Source: Chitinophagaceae bacterium (GTDB lineage Bacteria > Bacteroidota > Bacteroidia > Chitinophagales > Chitinophagaceae). Taken from it: 41,637 nucleotides of DNA. The notes below the pieces were generated by a model that saw only the letters and a list, made by a program, of their open reading frames with translations, was not told the origin of the DNA and did not search any database. The DNA lies in NCBI GenBank assembly GCA_016787065.1, contig JAEUVD010000010.1:1-41637 (forward strand). Reading direction: 5' to 3'. Position 1 is the first letter of the stretch. Each line of letters opens with the position of its first letter. Below are positions 17,090-23,884 of this stretch, piece after piece. Made by a program: the position numbers and the translations under genes.

Positions 17090-17230
17090 ACGGCTGCCAA
17101 CAGTGGTTTTGCAAAAGCGGGAGGAGTAATTCTTTGAAAATAAAGTGTTAAATTTTAACCTTGTACTTCTAATGAAGTTTAGTAATAGAAATCCCCGCCT
17201 TCGCAAATCGGCAAGAGGTCGGCTGAAACC
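17090..17230. repeat. Cassette-like imperfect inverted repeat, element B (downstream of TIR gene)
   Basis: Second clear copy of the element seen at 14846. The left end is acggctgccaac (17090-17101), followed by tggttttgca. Inner arms tttgcaaaagcggg (17108-17121) and cccgccttcgcaaa (17194-17207) pair at all 14 positions, with two G-T wobbles, around a 72-base interior. The right end (ggtcggctgaaacc) is complementary in part to the left end. Interiors of A and B do not match each other, so ends and folded structure, not overall sequence, are what is shared. It begins 57 bases after the TIR gene stop. Confidence 0.75.
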
Positions 17231-17244
17231 ATAGAAAACAAACG

Positions 17245-17631
17245 GTGATTATCAATTTAGCTAAAATACTAAACATTACCTACGCACGTTGTAGCACATT
17301 GGCAAGTTGCACAAAGACTCTACACAAAGCTAGTTTAGCAAAAGAACTACTTAGCCAAGTACAACTAGTTAACATTATTCAGTTACTGAAATACATTATT
17401 GGAAAATATCTATCCGAAAATATTACCTACACAAAAACGGACAACTACATTTTTTATTTCGTCACAGCCAGACAGGAGGTAGTCTCTAAATTATTCTTTA
17501 GCACTATCGGTCAATATATATTTTATTCAACGTGTAAAACTCAAAATTCAATATTGCCAATAGATGTCTCAATATTTCCGAAAGGGCTATATATTGGAAA
17601 CCTCAAATTCGAAAAATACTTTCACCAATAA
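17245..17631 (+). pseudogene. Remnant of a T9SS-secreted protein (C-terminal sorting domain only)
   Basis: The frame opens with GTG and its first 80 residues resemble no protein. The last 45 residues read like the end of a type IX secretion type-A sorting domain: FFSTIGQYIFYSTCKTQNSI and then IDVSIFPKGLYIGNLKFEKY, ending FHQ, compared with the usual form of a short strand, then ID-S-LPKGLYI and a final strand. No signal peptide is present. The most economical reading is a 3' fragment of a cargo gene left by rearrangement, next to an intact small T9SS gene starting 7 bases later. It could alternatively be a chance frame over the fragment. Confidence 0.4.
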
Positions 17632-17637
17632 AATACA

Positions 17638-18603
17638 ATGATAAAAATAAGTCCTCTAAAATTGCTTCATTTTGAGTTGCCTCCAAAACGTAACCTCATA
17701 ATCAAATCGTTAAATTATCAAATCTTATCATCAGTAATTTGTACATTGGCTTATTGTTTCATTGGCGCATCACTATTCGCTCAAGCCTACAACCCAATCC
17801 AATTTGGTAACACACGTTGGCATTATCGTGAACAAAATTTTGGAGGTACTACAAGCTACAATTATTTTTCATTGGATACGAACGGACACTACTTCTTAGG
17901 TCAAAAATACTGGCGAATAGACAGAGTTGCAGCCCAAACTTATTCTCCAAGTACTACGCCATTTTATATTTATGATGATACAACGAATAGAAAAGTGTAC
18001 GCCATAGTTGACACTGTTGCGAACTCCATAAAATTACTATACGATTTCTCTGCTATTACAGGTGATACAATCTTTAACATTTATTCATCAGGCGTTAATG
18101 ATACTGTAAAAGTTGATTCCGTTAAATATCTTCTCGATCAAAATAATATTAATCGTAAACACCTTTTTGTACATTCCACTATTTACCCTCAACCCAGGGA
18201 ATGGGTAGAAGGTGTGGGGTCTACATACGATCTTACGATACCTTCATTTACCTTTCCTGATCCAATCTATTCCTTCATCTGCCAAGAAGTAAACAACCAT
18301 TTCTCCTATGGCGATAGCCTTCAATGTAATAATTTTTTAACCTCTATAAACCAAATCGAAAACATCCAACCCAATATAACAACCACTCTAAATCCATTTA
18401 CCCACACCCTGTCTATAAGCAATCTTACCAACCAACAATATGCCATGCATATCCTAAACCTTAACGGACAAATCATCACACAAAAAAAATCAAATAACCC
18501 AATGGAGTACTTCAACCTCCACCAATACCAAAACCAAATCTTAATCCTCAAAATCACTACCACCCAACACCAACAAATTACCAGTAAAATATATGTGCAT
18601 TAA
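17638..18603 (+). CDS. Secreted protein with T9SS-type C-terminal sorting domain, function unknown
   Basis: The protein has 321 residues. A hydrophobic segment at about residues 30-48 (SSVICTLAYCFIGASLFAQA) looks like a signal peptide with a cleavage site after AQA. The 28 residues before it are longer than usual, so the true start may be further in, but no other ATG precedes the segment. The middle is beta-rich with no recognised domain. The last 80 residues (NITTTLNPFTHTLSISNLTN; MHILNLNGQIITQKKSNNP; ILILKITTTQHQQITSKIYV) match the type-A sorting domain pattern, so export by the type IX system to the cell surface or medium is expected. It is the last gene of the accessory region before tRNA-Arg. 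Confidence 0.75.
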   Translation: MIKISPLKLLHFELPPKRNLIIKSLNYQILSSVICTLAYCFIGASLFAQAYNPIQFGNTRWHYREQNFGGTTSYNYFSLDTNGHYFLGQKYWRIDRVAAQTYSPSTTPFYIYDDTTNRKVYAIVDTVANSIKLLYDFSAITGDTIFNIYSSGVNDTVKVDSVKYLLDQNNINRKHLFVHSTIYPQPREWVEGVGSTYDLTIPSFTFPDPIYSFICQEVNNHFSYGDSLQCNNFLTSINQIENIQPNITTTLNPFTHTLSISNLTNQQYAMHILNLNGQIITQKKSNNPMEYFNLHQYQNQILILKITTTQHQQITSKIYVH

Positions 18604-18860
18604 TATATATGATGGAAAACCAATAATTATCCTGTAAAAATTATCATTTACGTCTAGGAAATTATCATTTAATTTAAAGCAATGAACATTAACAGCACAG
18701 AAAAGACAAATTGAATCAATGTAATTACTACTACCCTCCAGGAAATTACCAATTGCATTAAAGAAATAAGAAAATACATCCAGGAAAGCCTCAACCCTTA
18801 CCACAAAAAAAATCAGAGCTTAAAACGCACTTTCGCTTTGTTTCTCGCTCTGATTTTAAG
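18604..18860. other. Spacer with diverged short repeats before tRNA-Arg
   Basis: No gene is evident. A phrase of the type aggaaattatcatttaa or aggaaattaccaattgcatt recurs with changes near 18656 and 18739, and a shorter ccaggaaa near 18779; aaattatcattta also occurs near 18636. A minus-strand frame covers this (18541-18804), giving repeated FLD/FLE motifs, but it looks like a by-product of the repeats. The right end holds the tRNA-Arg terminator. Confidence 0.4.
18805..18857 (-). terminator. Intrinsic terminator of tRNA-Arg
   Basis: Read on the minus strand, aaaatcagagc (18847-18857) pairs perfectly over 11 bases with gctctgatttt (18809-18819), with a 27-base loop, and the second arm runs straight into a run of eight T. 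It follows the tRNA 3' end by 4 bases. Confidence 0.75.
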
Positions 18861-18934
18861 TGACCGCGTTAGGATTCAAACCTAAAACCTTCTCATCCGT
18901 AGTGAGATGCTCTATTCAGTTGAGCTACGCAGCC
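18861..18934 (-). tRNA. tRNA-Arg(ACG)
   Basis: Read on the minus strand, the 74-base sequence folds as a complete cloverleaf. Acceptor strands are ggctgcg and cgcggtc with discriminator A; the D arm contains tagctcaactgaatagagca; the anticodon stem-loop is tctca-ctacgga-tgaga with anticodon ACG; and the T arm contains ttaggtttgaatcctaa. CCA is not encoded. The ctACGga loop and its flanks match bacterial tRNA-Arg(ACG), which is normally edited to ICG. Its 3' end faces the accessory island. Confidence 0.95.
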
Positions 18935-18935
18935 A

Positions 18936-18966
18936 TTTGGGAGCGCAAATATATAGTGTACTTTTG
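18936..18966 (+). promoter_or_regulatory. Promoter of rlmH (Bacteroidota type)
   Basis: TTTG at 18936-18939 and TACTTTTG at 18959-18966 are separated by exactly 19 bases, matching the Bacteroidota vegetative promoter (TTTG, N19, TAnnTTTG). The rlmH ATG is 20 bases downstream. It overlaps the opposing tRNA-Arg promoter. Confidence 0.75.
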
Positions 18967-18976
18967 TTTCGACAAA
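18946..18976 (-). promoter_or_regulatory. Promoter of tRNA-Arg (Bacteroidota type)
   Basis: On the minus strand, TTTG (complement of 18973-18976) and TATATTTG (complement of 18946-18953) are again 19 bases apart. Transcription would begin about 5 bases before the mature tRNA 5' end at 18934. The -7 box lies inside the spacer of the rlmH promoter. Confidence 0.75.
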
Positions 18977-18986
18977 GAAAAATTTT

Positions 18987-19460
18987 ATGACGATTGAATT
19001 ATGGAGTTTAGGAAAGCAAGATAAGAAAGAACTGGAAGCTGCCATCGACCTGTATGGCAAGCGACTCAAGCATTACACGAAGTATCAAATCGTAACCATC
19101 GACAATGCCAAAATACAAAAAACCTTACCCAAAGAACAGATTCTCGATAAAGAAGCCGAGCTCGTTTTGGCGAAACTGCAAGACAAGGATATTTTAGTCA
19201 CCTTGGATGAACGCGGTCAGCACCTCACTTCCATTCAACTGTCAGAAAAATTAAACAGTTGGATGAATTTATCACCCGCTAAAATCGTGTTTCTCATTGG
19301 TGGCAGCTATGGCATCGCCAACAAACTGCATCAAAAAGCCATATTCCGCTTATCCTTATCGCAGCTCACTTTCCCGCATCAATTGGTGCGGCTCTTCTTC
19401 ACCGAACAGCTCTATCGTGCCTTCACCATTCTAAAAAATGAAAAATATCATCATGAATAA
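18987..19460 (+). CDS. rlmH: 23S rRNA (pseudouridine-1915-N3)-methyltransferase RlmH
   Basis: RlmH is a SPOUT-class enzyme that uses S-adenosylmethionine to methylate pseudouridine 1915 in helix 69 of 23S rRNA, working on assembled ribosomes as a homodimer. The 157-residue length is typical. Family signatures are visible: ILVTLDERGQHLTSIQ in the middle, the SAM-binding knot loop FLIGGSYG (near residue 110), and the C-terminal substrate segment HQLVRLFFTEQLYRAFTIL ending in the characteristic KYHHE. The start ATG gives MTIELWSLGK, standard for the family. It has its own promoter, interlocked with that of tRNA-Arg. Confidence 0.97.
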   Translation: MTIELWSLGKQDKKELEAAIDLYGKRLKHYTKYQIVTIDNAKIQKTLPKEQILDKEAELVLAKLQDKDILVTLDERGQHLTSIQLSEKLNSWMNLSPAKIVFLIGGSYGIANKLHQKAIFRLSLSQLTFPHQLVRLFFTEQLYRAFTILKNEKYHHE

Positions 19461-19525
19461 GGAATTTTATTTCTTTTCCCTTATTTTCGCGCCCGCTTCG
19501 GATGGCAACATCTAACAGCAAAGTT

Positions 19526-19599
<74 letters not shown>

Positions 19600-19601
19600 C
19601 A

Positions 19602-19637
19602 AAAAGGTTGTCGTAAATGGCAACCTTTTCTTTTTTA
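19602..19637 (+). terminator. Intrinsic terminator of tRNA-Met
   Basis: The arms aaaaggttg (19602-19610) and caacctttt (19621-19629) form a perfect 9-bp stem with a 10-base loop. A T-rich tail (cttttttag) follows. It starts 3 bases after the tRNA. Confidence 0.85.
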
Positions 19638-19734
19638 GCAAGTACCTGTTCATTATTTCACGAAGAGAGTTTCCGAGTCAAGTAGCAGTACTTCCTTTCC
19701 TTCATGGATAAGCTCAGCGAATCGTTTTAAAATT

Positions 19735-20433
19735 TTATTTTACCGGTACAGTATCCTTTCGATTCAAAACCGCATAATTTCCTTTTGCCCATTGTACGGA
19801 AGGCCATATCCACTCCTTCAAAGGATGATACAAAAAGCCATGCTTTTGCTTTGTTTGCAATGCTATCTCCACAAATCGAGAGACCTTAAGCTTCGATTGC
19901 TTCATTCGATTACATGCTGAAACTCCAAGAGAATCATCAATCGCATAAATGGAAAGAATATTACCACACCAATTTATGTCCGGTAAGGTTTTCAAATCCG
20001 ACTCTTGGTAACAGCCAATAAAAACAAAATTCAAATCCGCATTCTTCATGAAGGAAGAAACATACTGAGCAATATAACCTCCCATGGATGTGCCGATAAT
20101 GGTAATATCGTTGGGCTTCACGCCTAGCTTCAATAAACTATCTATTTGAGAAACTACCTTCCTAGCATAAACCTTCACTTCGGTATGAGGCGGTCGTTTT
20201 TCTGAGATTACCACTAGCCCATTCTCTTTGAACGCTTGTACAATTTCCAAATACTCGTTTTTACCATACTCAGGATGCTTGGTTTCTAAATCAAACAATT
20301 GTGTAAAACGACTATGAAGAAAAAATACATACTTATCGGTTCTTGCATTTCCGCCATTACAAAAAACAAGTAATGGTTGATAGCAAAGCAATAAGGTCAA
20401 CATGATCTTTATGATTGAAGTTGATCTACGCAT
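19735..20433 (-). CDS. Exported alpha/beta-hydrolase-fold protein
   Basis: The 232-residue protein has an N-terminal signal-like segment (IIKIMLTLLLCYQPLLVF, residues 7-24), so it is probably exported or membrane-anchored. The nucleophile elbow is IIGTSMGGY (residues 112-120) with Ser116. An early beta strand KYVFFLHSRF carries the oxyanion-type His. A catalytic acid may be in SIYAIDDSLGVS and the final His in KQKHGFLYHP. The substrate is unknown; esterase or lipase-like activity is the generic expectation. The gene follows another alpha/beta hydrolase after 5 bases, and both lie downstream of a TonB receptor on the same strand, so they may be one transcript. Confidence 0.8.
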   Translation of the reverse strand: MRRSTSIIKIMLTLLLCYQPLLVFCNGGNARTDKYVFFLHSRFTQLFDLETKHPEYGKNEYLEIVQAFKENGLVVISEKRPPHTEVKVYARKVVSQIDSLLKLGVKPNDITIIGTSMGGYIAQYVSSFMKNADLNFVFIGCYQESDLKTLPDINWCGNILSIYAIDDSLGVSACNRMKQSKLKVSRFVEIALQTKQKHGFLYHPLKEWIWPSVQWAKGNYAVLNRKDTVPVK

Positions 20434-20438
20434 ATGTT

Positions 20439-21194
20439 TTAGTCGTTTAGAAAGGAGTTGATATATTTTAGCATCTCCTTTTGTTGTTTATTGTTGGCAT
20501 TATCGCACATATTGTTATGTTGAGTTTCAGGAAGTTTAATTACCGTAATATCAAAGGTATGTTGCTCCTCCTCGGAAGGCAAAACGCCTGTATCCGCTAC
20601 CTGATCACAAGAACGCAGAGAATAAATTTTAGGATTATTTGTTCTCGGTAATGCCATGCGTCGATTATCCAAGGTAATAATTTTACTAACCACACCGGGG
20701 TATTTTTGAGGGAACAAGGCTGTCATATCGCCACCCATTGAATGCCCAATCAAGATGATATGTTGATCATCTAGTTGCGGATATCTTTTTTTCATTTCTT
20801 GGATCACAAAGTAAATATTATCTGCACCTCGTTCCCAGAACGGACGACGAACTAGTTGCGGAACGCCATGATTCGGCAGAAGACTATCTGAAAGCAGTTC
20901 ATGCTGAATACTCACAACATAATATCCCTTCTTGGTTAAATCATTCGCGATAAAAGAATATCCTAGGTAAGGTGTTCCTTCATTTTGATTGTATCCATGA
21001 CTAATAACTACTAATGAATGGAATTTACTTTTTGATTTATATAAAGCGATTGGAATTTCTCTACTTCTGCTACTATCATATAGCGCAATCGTATCGGGTG
21101 GAATTTGTGCACTAACCGTTTTATAATTTGGAGCTAACAATAAAGAACAACTTTGAAGAAATACAAGAATAAATACACCAAGTAATTTGTTCAT
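20439..21194 (-). CDS. Lipoprotein alpha/beta hydrolase (dienelactone hydrolase/PAF-acetylhydrolase-like)
   Basis: I chose the inner ATG at 21194, giving MNKLLGVFILVFLQSC, a compact lipoprotein signal with the anchor Cys in FLQSC; the open frame extends back to 21248. The mature protein has an alpha/beta hydrolase fold: SLVVISHGYNQNEG (oxyanion region), then nucleophile elbow LIGHSMGGDM with the Ser at residue 152 of this start. A late ITLDNRRM and a final PETQHNNM could supply the acid and His. The pattern resembles the secreted PAF-acetylhydrolase/dienelactone hydrolase group; the true substrate is unknown. It lies 5 bases upstream of a second hydrolase and about 110 bases downstream of the receptor gene. 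Confidence 0.82.
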   Translation of the reverse strand: MNKLLGVFILVFLQSCSLLLAPNYKTVSAQIPPDTIALYDSSRSREIPIALYKSKSKFHSLVVISHGYNQNEGTPYLGYSFIANDLTKKGYYVVSIQHELLSDSLLPNHGVPQLVRRPFWERGADNIYFVIQEMKKRYPQLDDQHIILIGHSMGGDMTALFPQKYPGVVSKIITLDNRRMALPRTNNPKIYSLRSCDQVADTGVLPSEEEQHTFDITVIKLPETQHNNMCDNANNKQQKEMLKYINSFLND

Positions 21195-21304
21195 TTTGGC
21201 TTTTGGGCAATTCTTCATTGGTAGTGATACTTGTTGAATATGAATCATGCTTAAATGAGTGTTGGTTTTGGTTAGAATGATTTGTATTTGTTTTGAAATA
21301 CAAC

Positions 21305-23668
21305 TTAATTGGTTCGTTGAATTTCTTCAACAGTCTTTAACTGCTTCGATTTAATATTGCTATTACCAAATTTATAGGATACCGAAAAACGAATAGGATT
21401 ACCGTCATACGAATATTCCTTCGTGTTATTTTGCAAGTTTGTTTGCAGCCAATATGATTTTCTAAAAATATCTTCAGCAAACAAAGAAACACTAAGGTTC
21501 TTTTTAAACAAAAGGTATCGAATACCCAGACTAACACTGGACATTGGTGCCCAAAAAACAAAATCTTTCTGTCTTCCTGAATAGTAATAACCGTTGATTT
21601 CGCCGAGGAAAGTGCTTTGCTTATTGAACACAAACATGTTGCTAATTTCTGTCCACCAGTTCAATCCAGAGAAGTCACTACTCCCAAAATTTTCATTGGC
21701 TTTGAAATAATTAGCGGCGCCATTCAAACTCCAATTTAGTTCCCACTTTTTTAATGGTTTTATACTACCTGAAATACTTATTCCTTTCGTAGTTCGAGTT
21801 CCTAAGTTTTTGCGAGTAACTGAATTAGCTTGCAAAATAGTATCAACGGTATATATCCTATCATAGTAGTTAGCGGTATAACTATAAAATAGTTTAATAT
21901 TCCAATTCGATTGAAATGTGTATCCCATTTCCGAAGCATAAATAAAAGAGGGTTGCAATAATGGGTTTCCTACCGTATAGGAAGCCGGTGAATGAAAATA
22001 TTTTAGGGGATTAAAAAAACTATAATCCGGACGATTTATTCTGCGGGTAAAAGACAAATTAACTACCTGATCTTTGGTGAGATTATATCTTAAACTTGCA
22101 GATGGAAACAATTTAATATAATCGAACTTCCGACTTTGTAAAGTACGATTAGAAACACCCTCTCCGATGGTACGTTCACCTCGAACACCAATTTGAACAT
22201 CCAAGTGTTTCCATTGCTTTGCGAGCGACAAATAAGCAGCTTGAATTTGTTCCCGATACCTGAATTGATTCGATCTATCTGTATCCAATTCATAATGATC
22301 TGTTTTTAATAGCTCAAAATTGTTATCCATTACATGAAATGATTTCGATAGTTTAATTCCCAGATTGGCCTTGAATTTTTTGAATGGTAATTCAGCGTCT
22401 ATCTTCCCTGAAATTATGCTGGAAATGGGTTGACTTGAAGTTCGATAGGCTTCGGAATAATCCAGTTGTGAATTCGAATGCAAATAATCAATATTGAAGT
22501 CTCTGGTTCGATTACCCTGCTGAAAATAATAATCTAAATCAATCCCAATTTTTTTACCTAAAGAATCAAGACGATATTCATAATTAGTATTTGCAGAGAA
22601 TTTAGTTGGAAAAATATCGCGTGATTCCCCCTTTATTAATGTAGTTGAATCGATGGCATCTCTGGTATAAAAGAATGTTTCAAAATGTTCATCATTGCGA
22701 ACCTTTGAAATATTATTCGATACCATGGCACCTATTGTTGATTTCTTCGAAAGCACGATATCACCTCCTAACTGAAATCGGGCGTTCTGATTTTTATACA
22801 ATCCATTTTCTATCATGACTTGTTTCTGTTCGGTAAAATAGGAATTAATATAACCTGTATAGGGCCATCCACGGGTACCCGCGCTTACATTCCCGAAAAG
22901 GGTTAGGTTATTTCTCTTGTAGTTCAAGTTAGTACTAAGGTTAGGAAACAAGTATTTGGTATTATATTGATAGGTCAATGTAGTACTACCCTTAAAACCA
23001 TTTTGCTTATGCTTCTTCAAAACCAAATTGATGATACCCGCATCGCCTTGTGCATCATATTTGGATGATGGCGACGTAATTACTTCAATTTTAGCTATCG
23101 TTGACGATGGAATACTATGCAACCATTGAATTAAATCATCGCCACCAATTTGCTGCAGTTTTCCATTGATCATTATGGAGACTGCACTTTTACCTACGAT
23201 ATTTATCTCATTATTACCGACCAAAACGCCTGGTGCTTTCTTGATCGCATCTAAGGCATCACCTGTGCTGGCACCAATACTATTTTCAACATTTACGACC
23301 GTTTTATCAGCATGATATTCGACGAGTGATTTCTTCGTTGTGAGCGTGACTTCCTTTAATACGTGATGACTTAAATCAAGTAATAAGAAGTTATAATTCC
23401 GTTTATTCGTTATCCTCTGCCATTCCGTTTGAAAACCTTCTTTTGCAACTCGAATGAATATCATTTCCTTAATTGGTTGTGCAATAAACATTCCCAATGA
23501 ATCCGAAGCAGTTTCTATTACTACAGAACTATCTGCTGCTAATAATGTAATACGCGCAGAGGCAACAGGTTGATTGAGCTTATTGTAAATAAATCCGGTT
23601 ATGTTTTTTTCTGTTTGTCCGAATACAAACATTGGCAGTATTGCCATTAAAAAGAAATATAGTTTCAT
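21305..23668 (-). CDS. TonB-dependent receptor-like outer-membrane beta-barrel protein
   Basis: The protein has 787 residues with signal peptide MKLYFFLMAILPMFVFGQ. Residues about 20-105 are a carboxypeptidase-regulatory-like (beta-sandwich) domain (ITGFIYNKLNQPVASARITL), a common N-terminal extension in Bacteroidota receptors. A plug domain follows (DALDAIKKAPGVLVGNNEIN; IAKIEVITSPSSKYDAQGDA; GIINLVLKK). The remaining 550 residues are a beta-barrel of the Outer_membr_barrel_3 type, with alternating aromatic strands ending RFSVSYKFGNSN and a hydrophilic tail. The cargo is unknown. The same strand carries the BlaI/M56-amidase pair upstream (216-base gap) and two hydrolases downstream, suggesting import or handling of an ester- or peptide-containing compound; that link is only positional. 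Confidence 0.9.
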   Translation of the reverse strand: MKLYFFLMAILPMFVFGQTEKNITGFIYNKLNQPVASARITLLAADSSVVIETASDSLGMFIAQPIKEMIFIRVAKEGFQTEWQRITNKRNYNFLLLDLSHHVLKEVTLTTKKSLVEYHADKTVVNVENSIGASTGDALDAIKKAPGVLVGNNEINIVGKSAVSIMINGKLQQIGGDDLIQWLHSIPSSTIAKIEVITSPSSKYDAQGDAGIINLVLKKHKQNGFKGSTTLTYQYNTKYLFPNLSTNLNYKRNNLTLFGNVSAGTRGWPYTGYINSYFTEQKQVMIENGLYKNQNARFQLGGDIVLSKKSTIGAMVSNNISKVRNDEHFETFFYTRDAIDSTTLIKGESRDIFPTKFSANTNYEYRLDSLGKKIGIDLDYYFQQGNRTRDFNIDYLHSNSQLDYSEAYRTSSQPISSIISGKIDAELPFKKFKANLGIKLSKSFHVMDNNFELLKTDHYELDTDRSNQFRYREQIQAAYLSLAKQWKHLDVQIGVRGERTIGEGVSNRTLQSRKFDYIKLFPSASLRYNLTKDQVVNLSFTRRINRPDYSFFNPLKYFHSPASYTVGNPLLQPSFIYASEMGYTFQSNWNIKLFYSYTANYYDRIYTVDTILQANSVTRKNLGTRTTKGISISGSIKPLKKWELNWSLNGAANYFKANENFGSSDFSGLNWWTEISNMFVFNKQSTFLGEINGYYYSGRQKDFVFWAPMSSVSLGIRYLLFKKNLSVSLFAEDIFRKSYWLQTNLQNNTKEYSYDGNPIRFSVSYKFGNSNIKSKQLKTVEEIQRTN

Positions 23669-23884
23669 GTGATTAATTTGAATCGATGATTATTGAAGGG
23701 TACAGTAAATTCCGTTTTCTGTTCTCGTAATACATGTTTAATTCAGGTTTCCAACATGCATGGATATGAACAGCAGACCATCCTTGTTGACGTGAGATTT
23801 CCTGATGCATTAAAGTATAGGCATAGTGATACATGCCACAAAAAAGAGTTCATTTGAGGTAGAGATTTTAATATGTGGTATTAA

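Noticed and set aside
14846..17230. Elements A and B as canonical integron attC sites
   Set aside because: The 7-base core consensus (RYYYAAC/GTTRRRY) is not satisfied and no integron integrase is present; only the structural analogy is kept.
18541..18804. Minus-strand frame of 87 residues
   Set aside because: It overlaps the T9SS gene's 3' end antisense and consists of repeat-derived FLD/FLE phrases.
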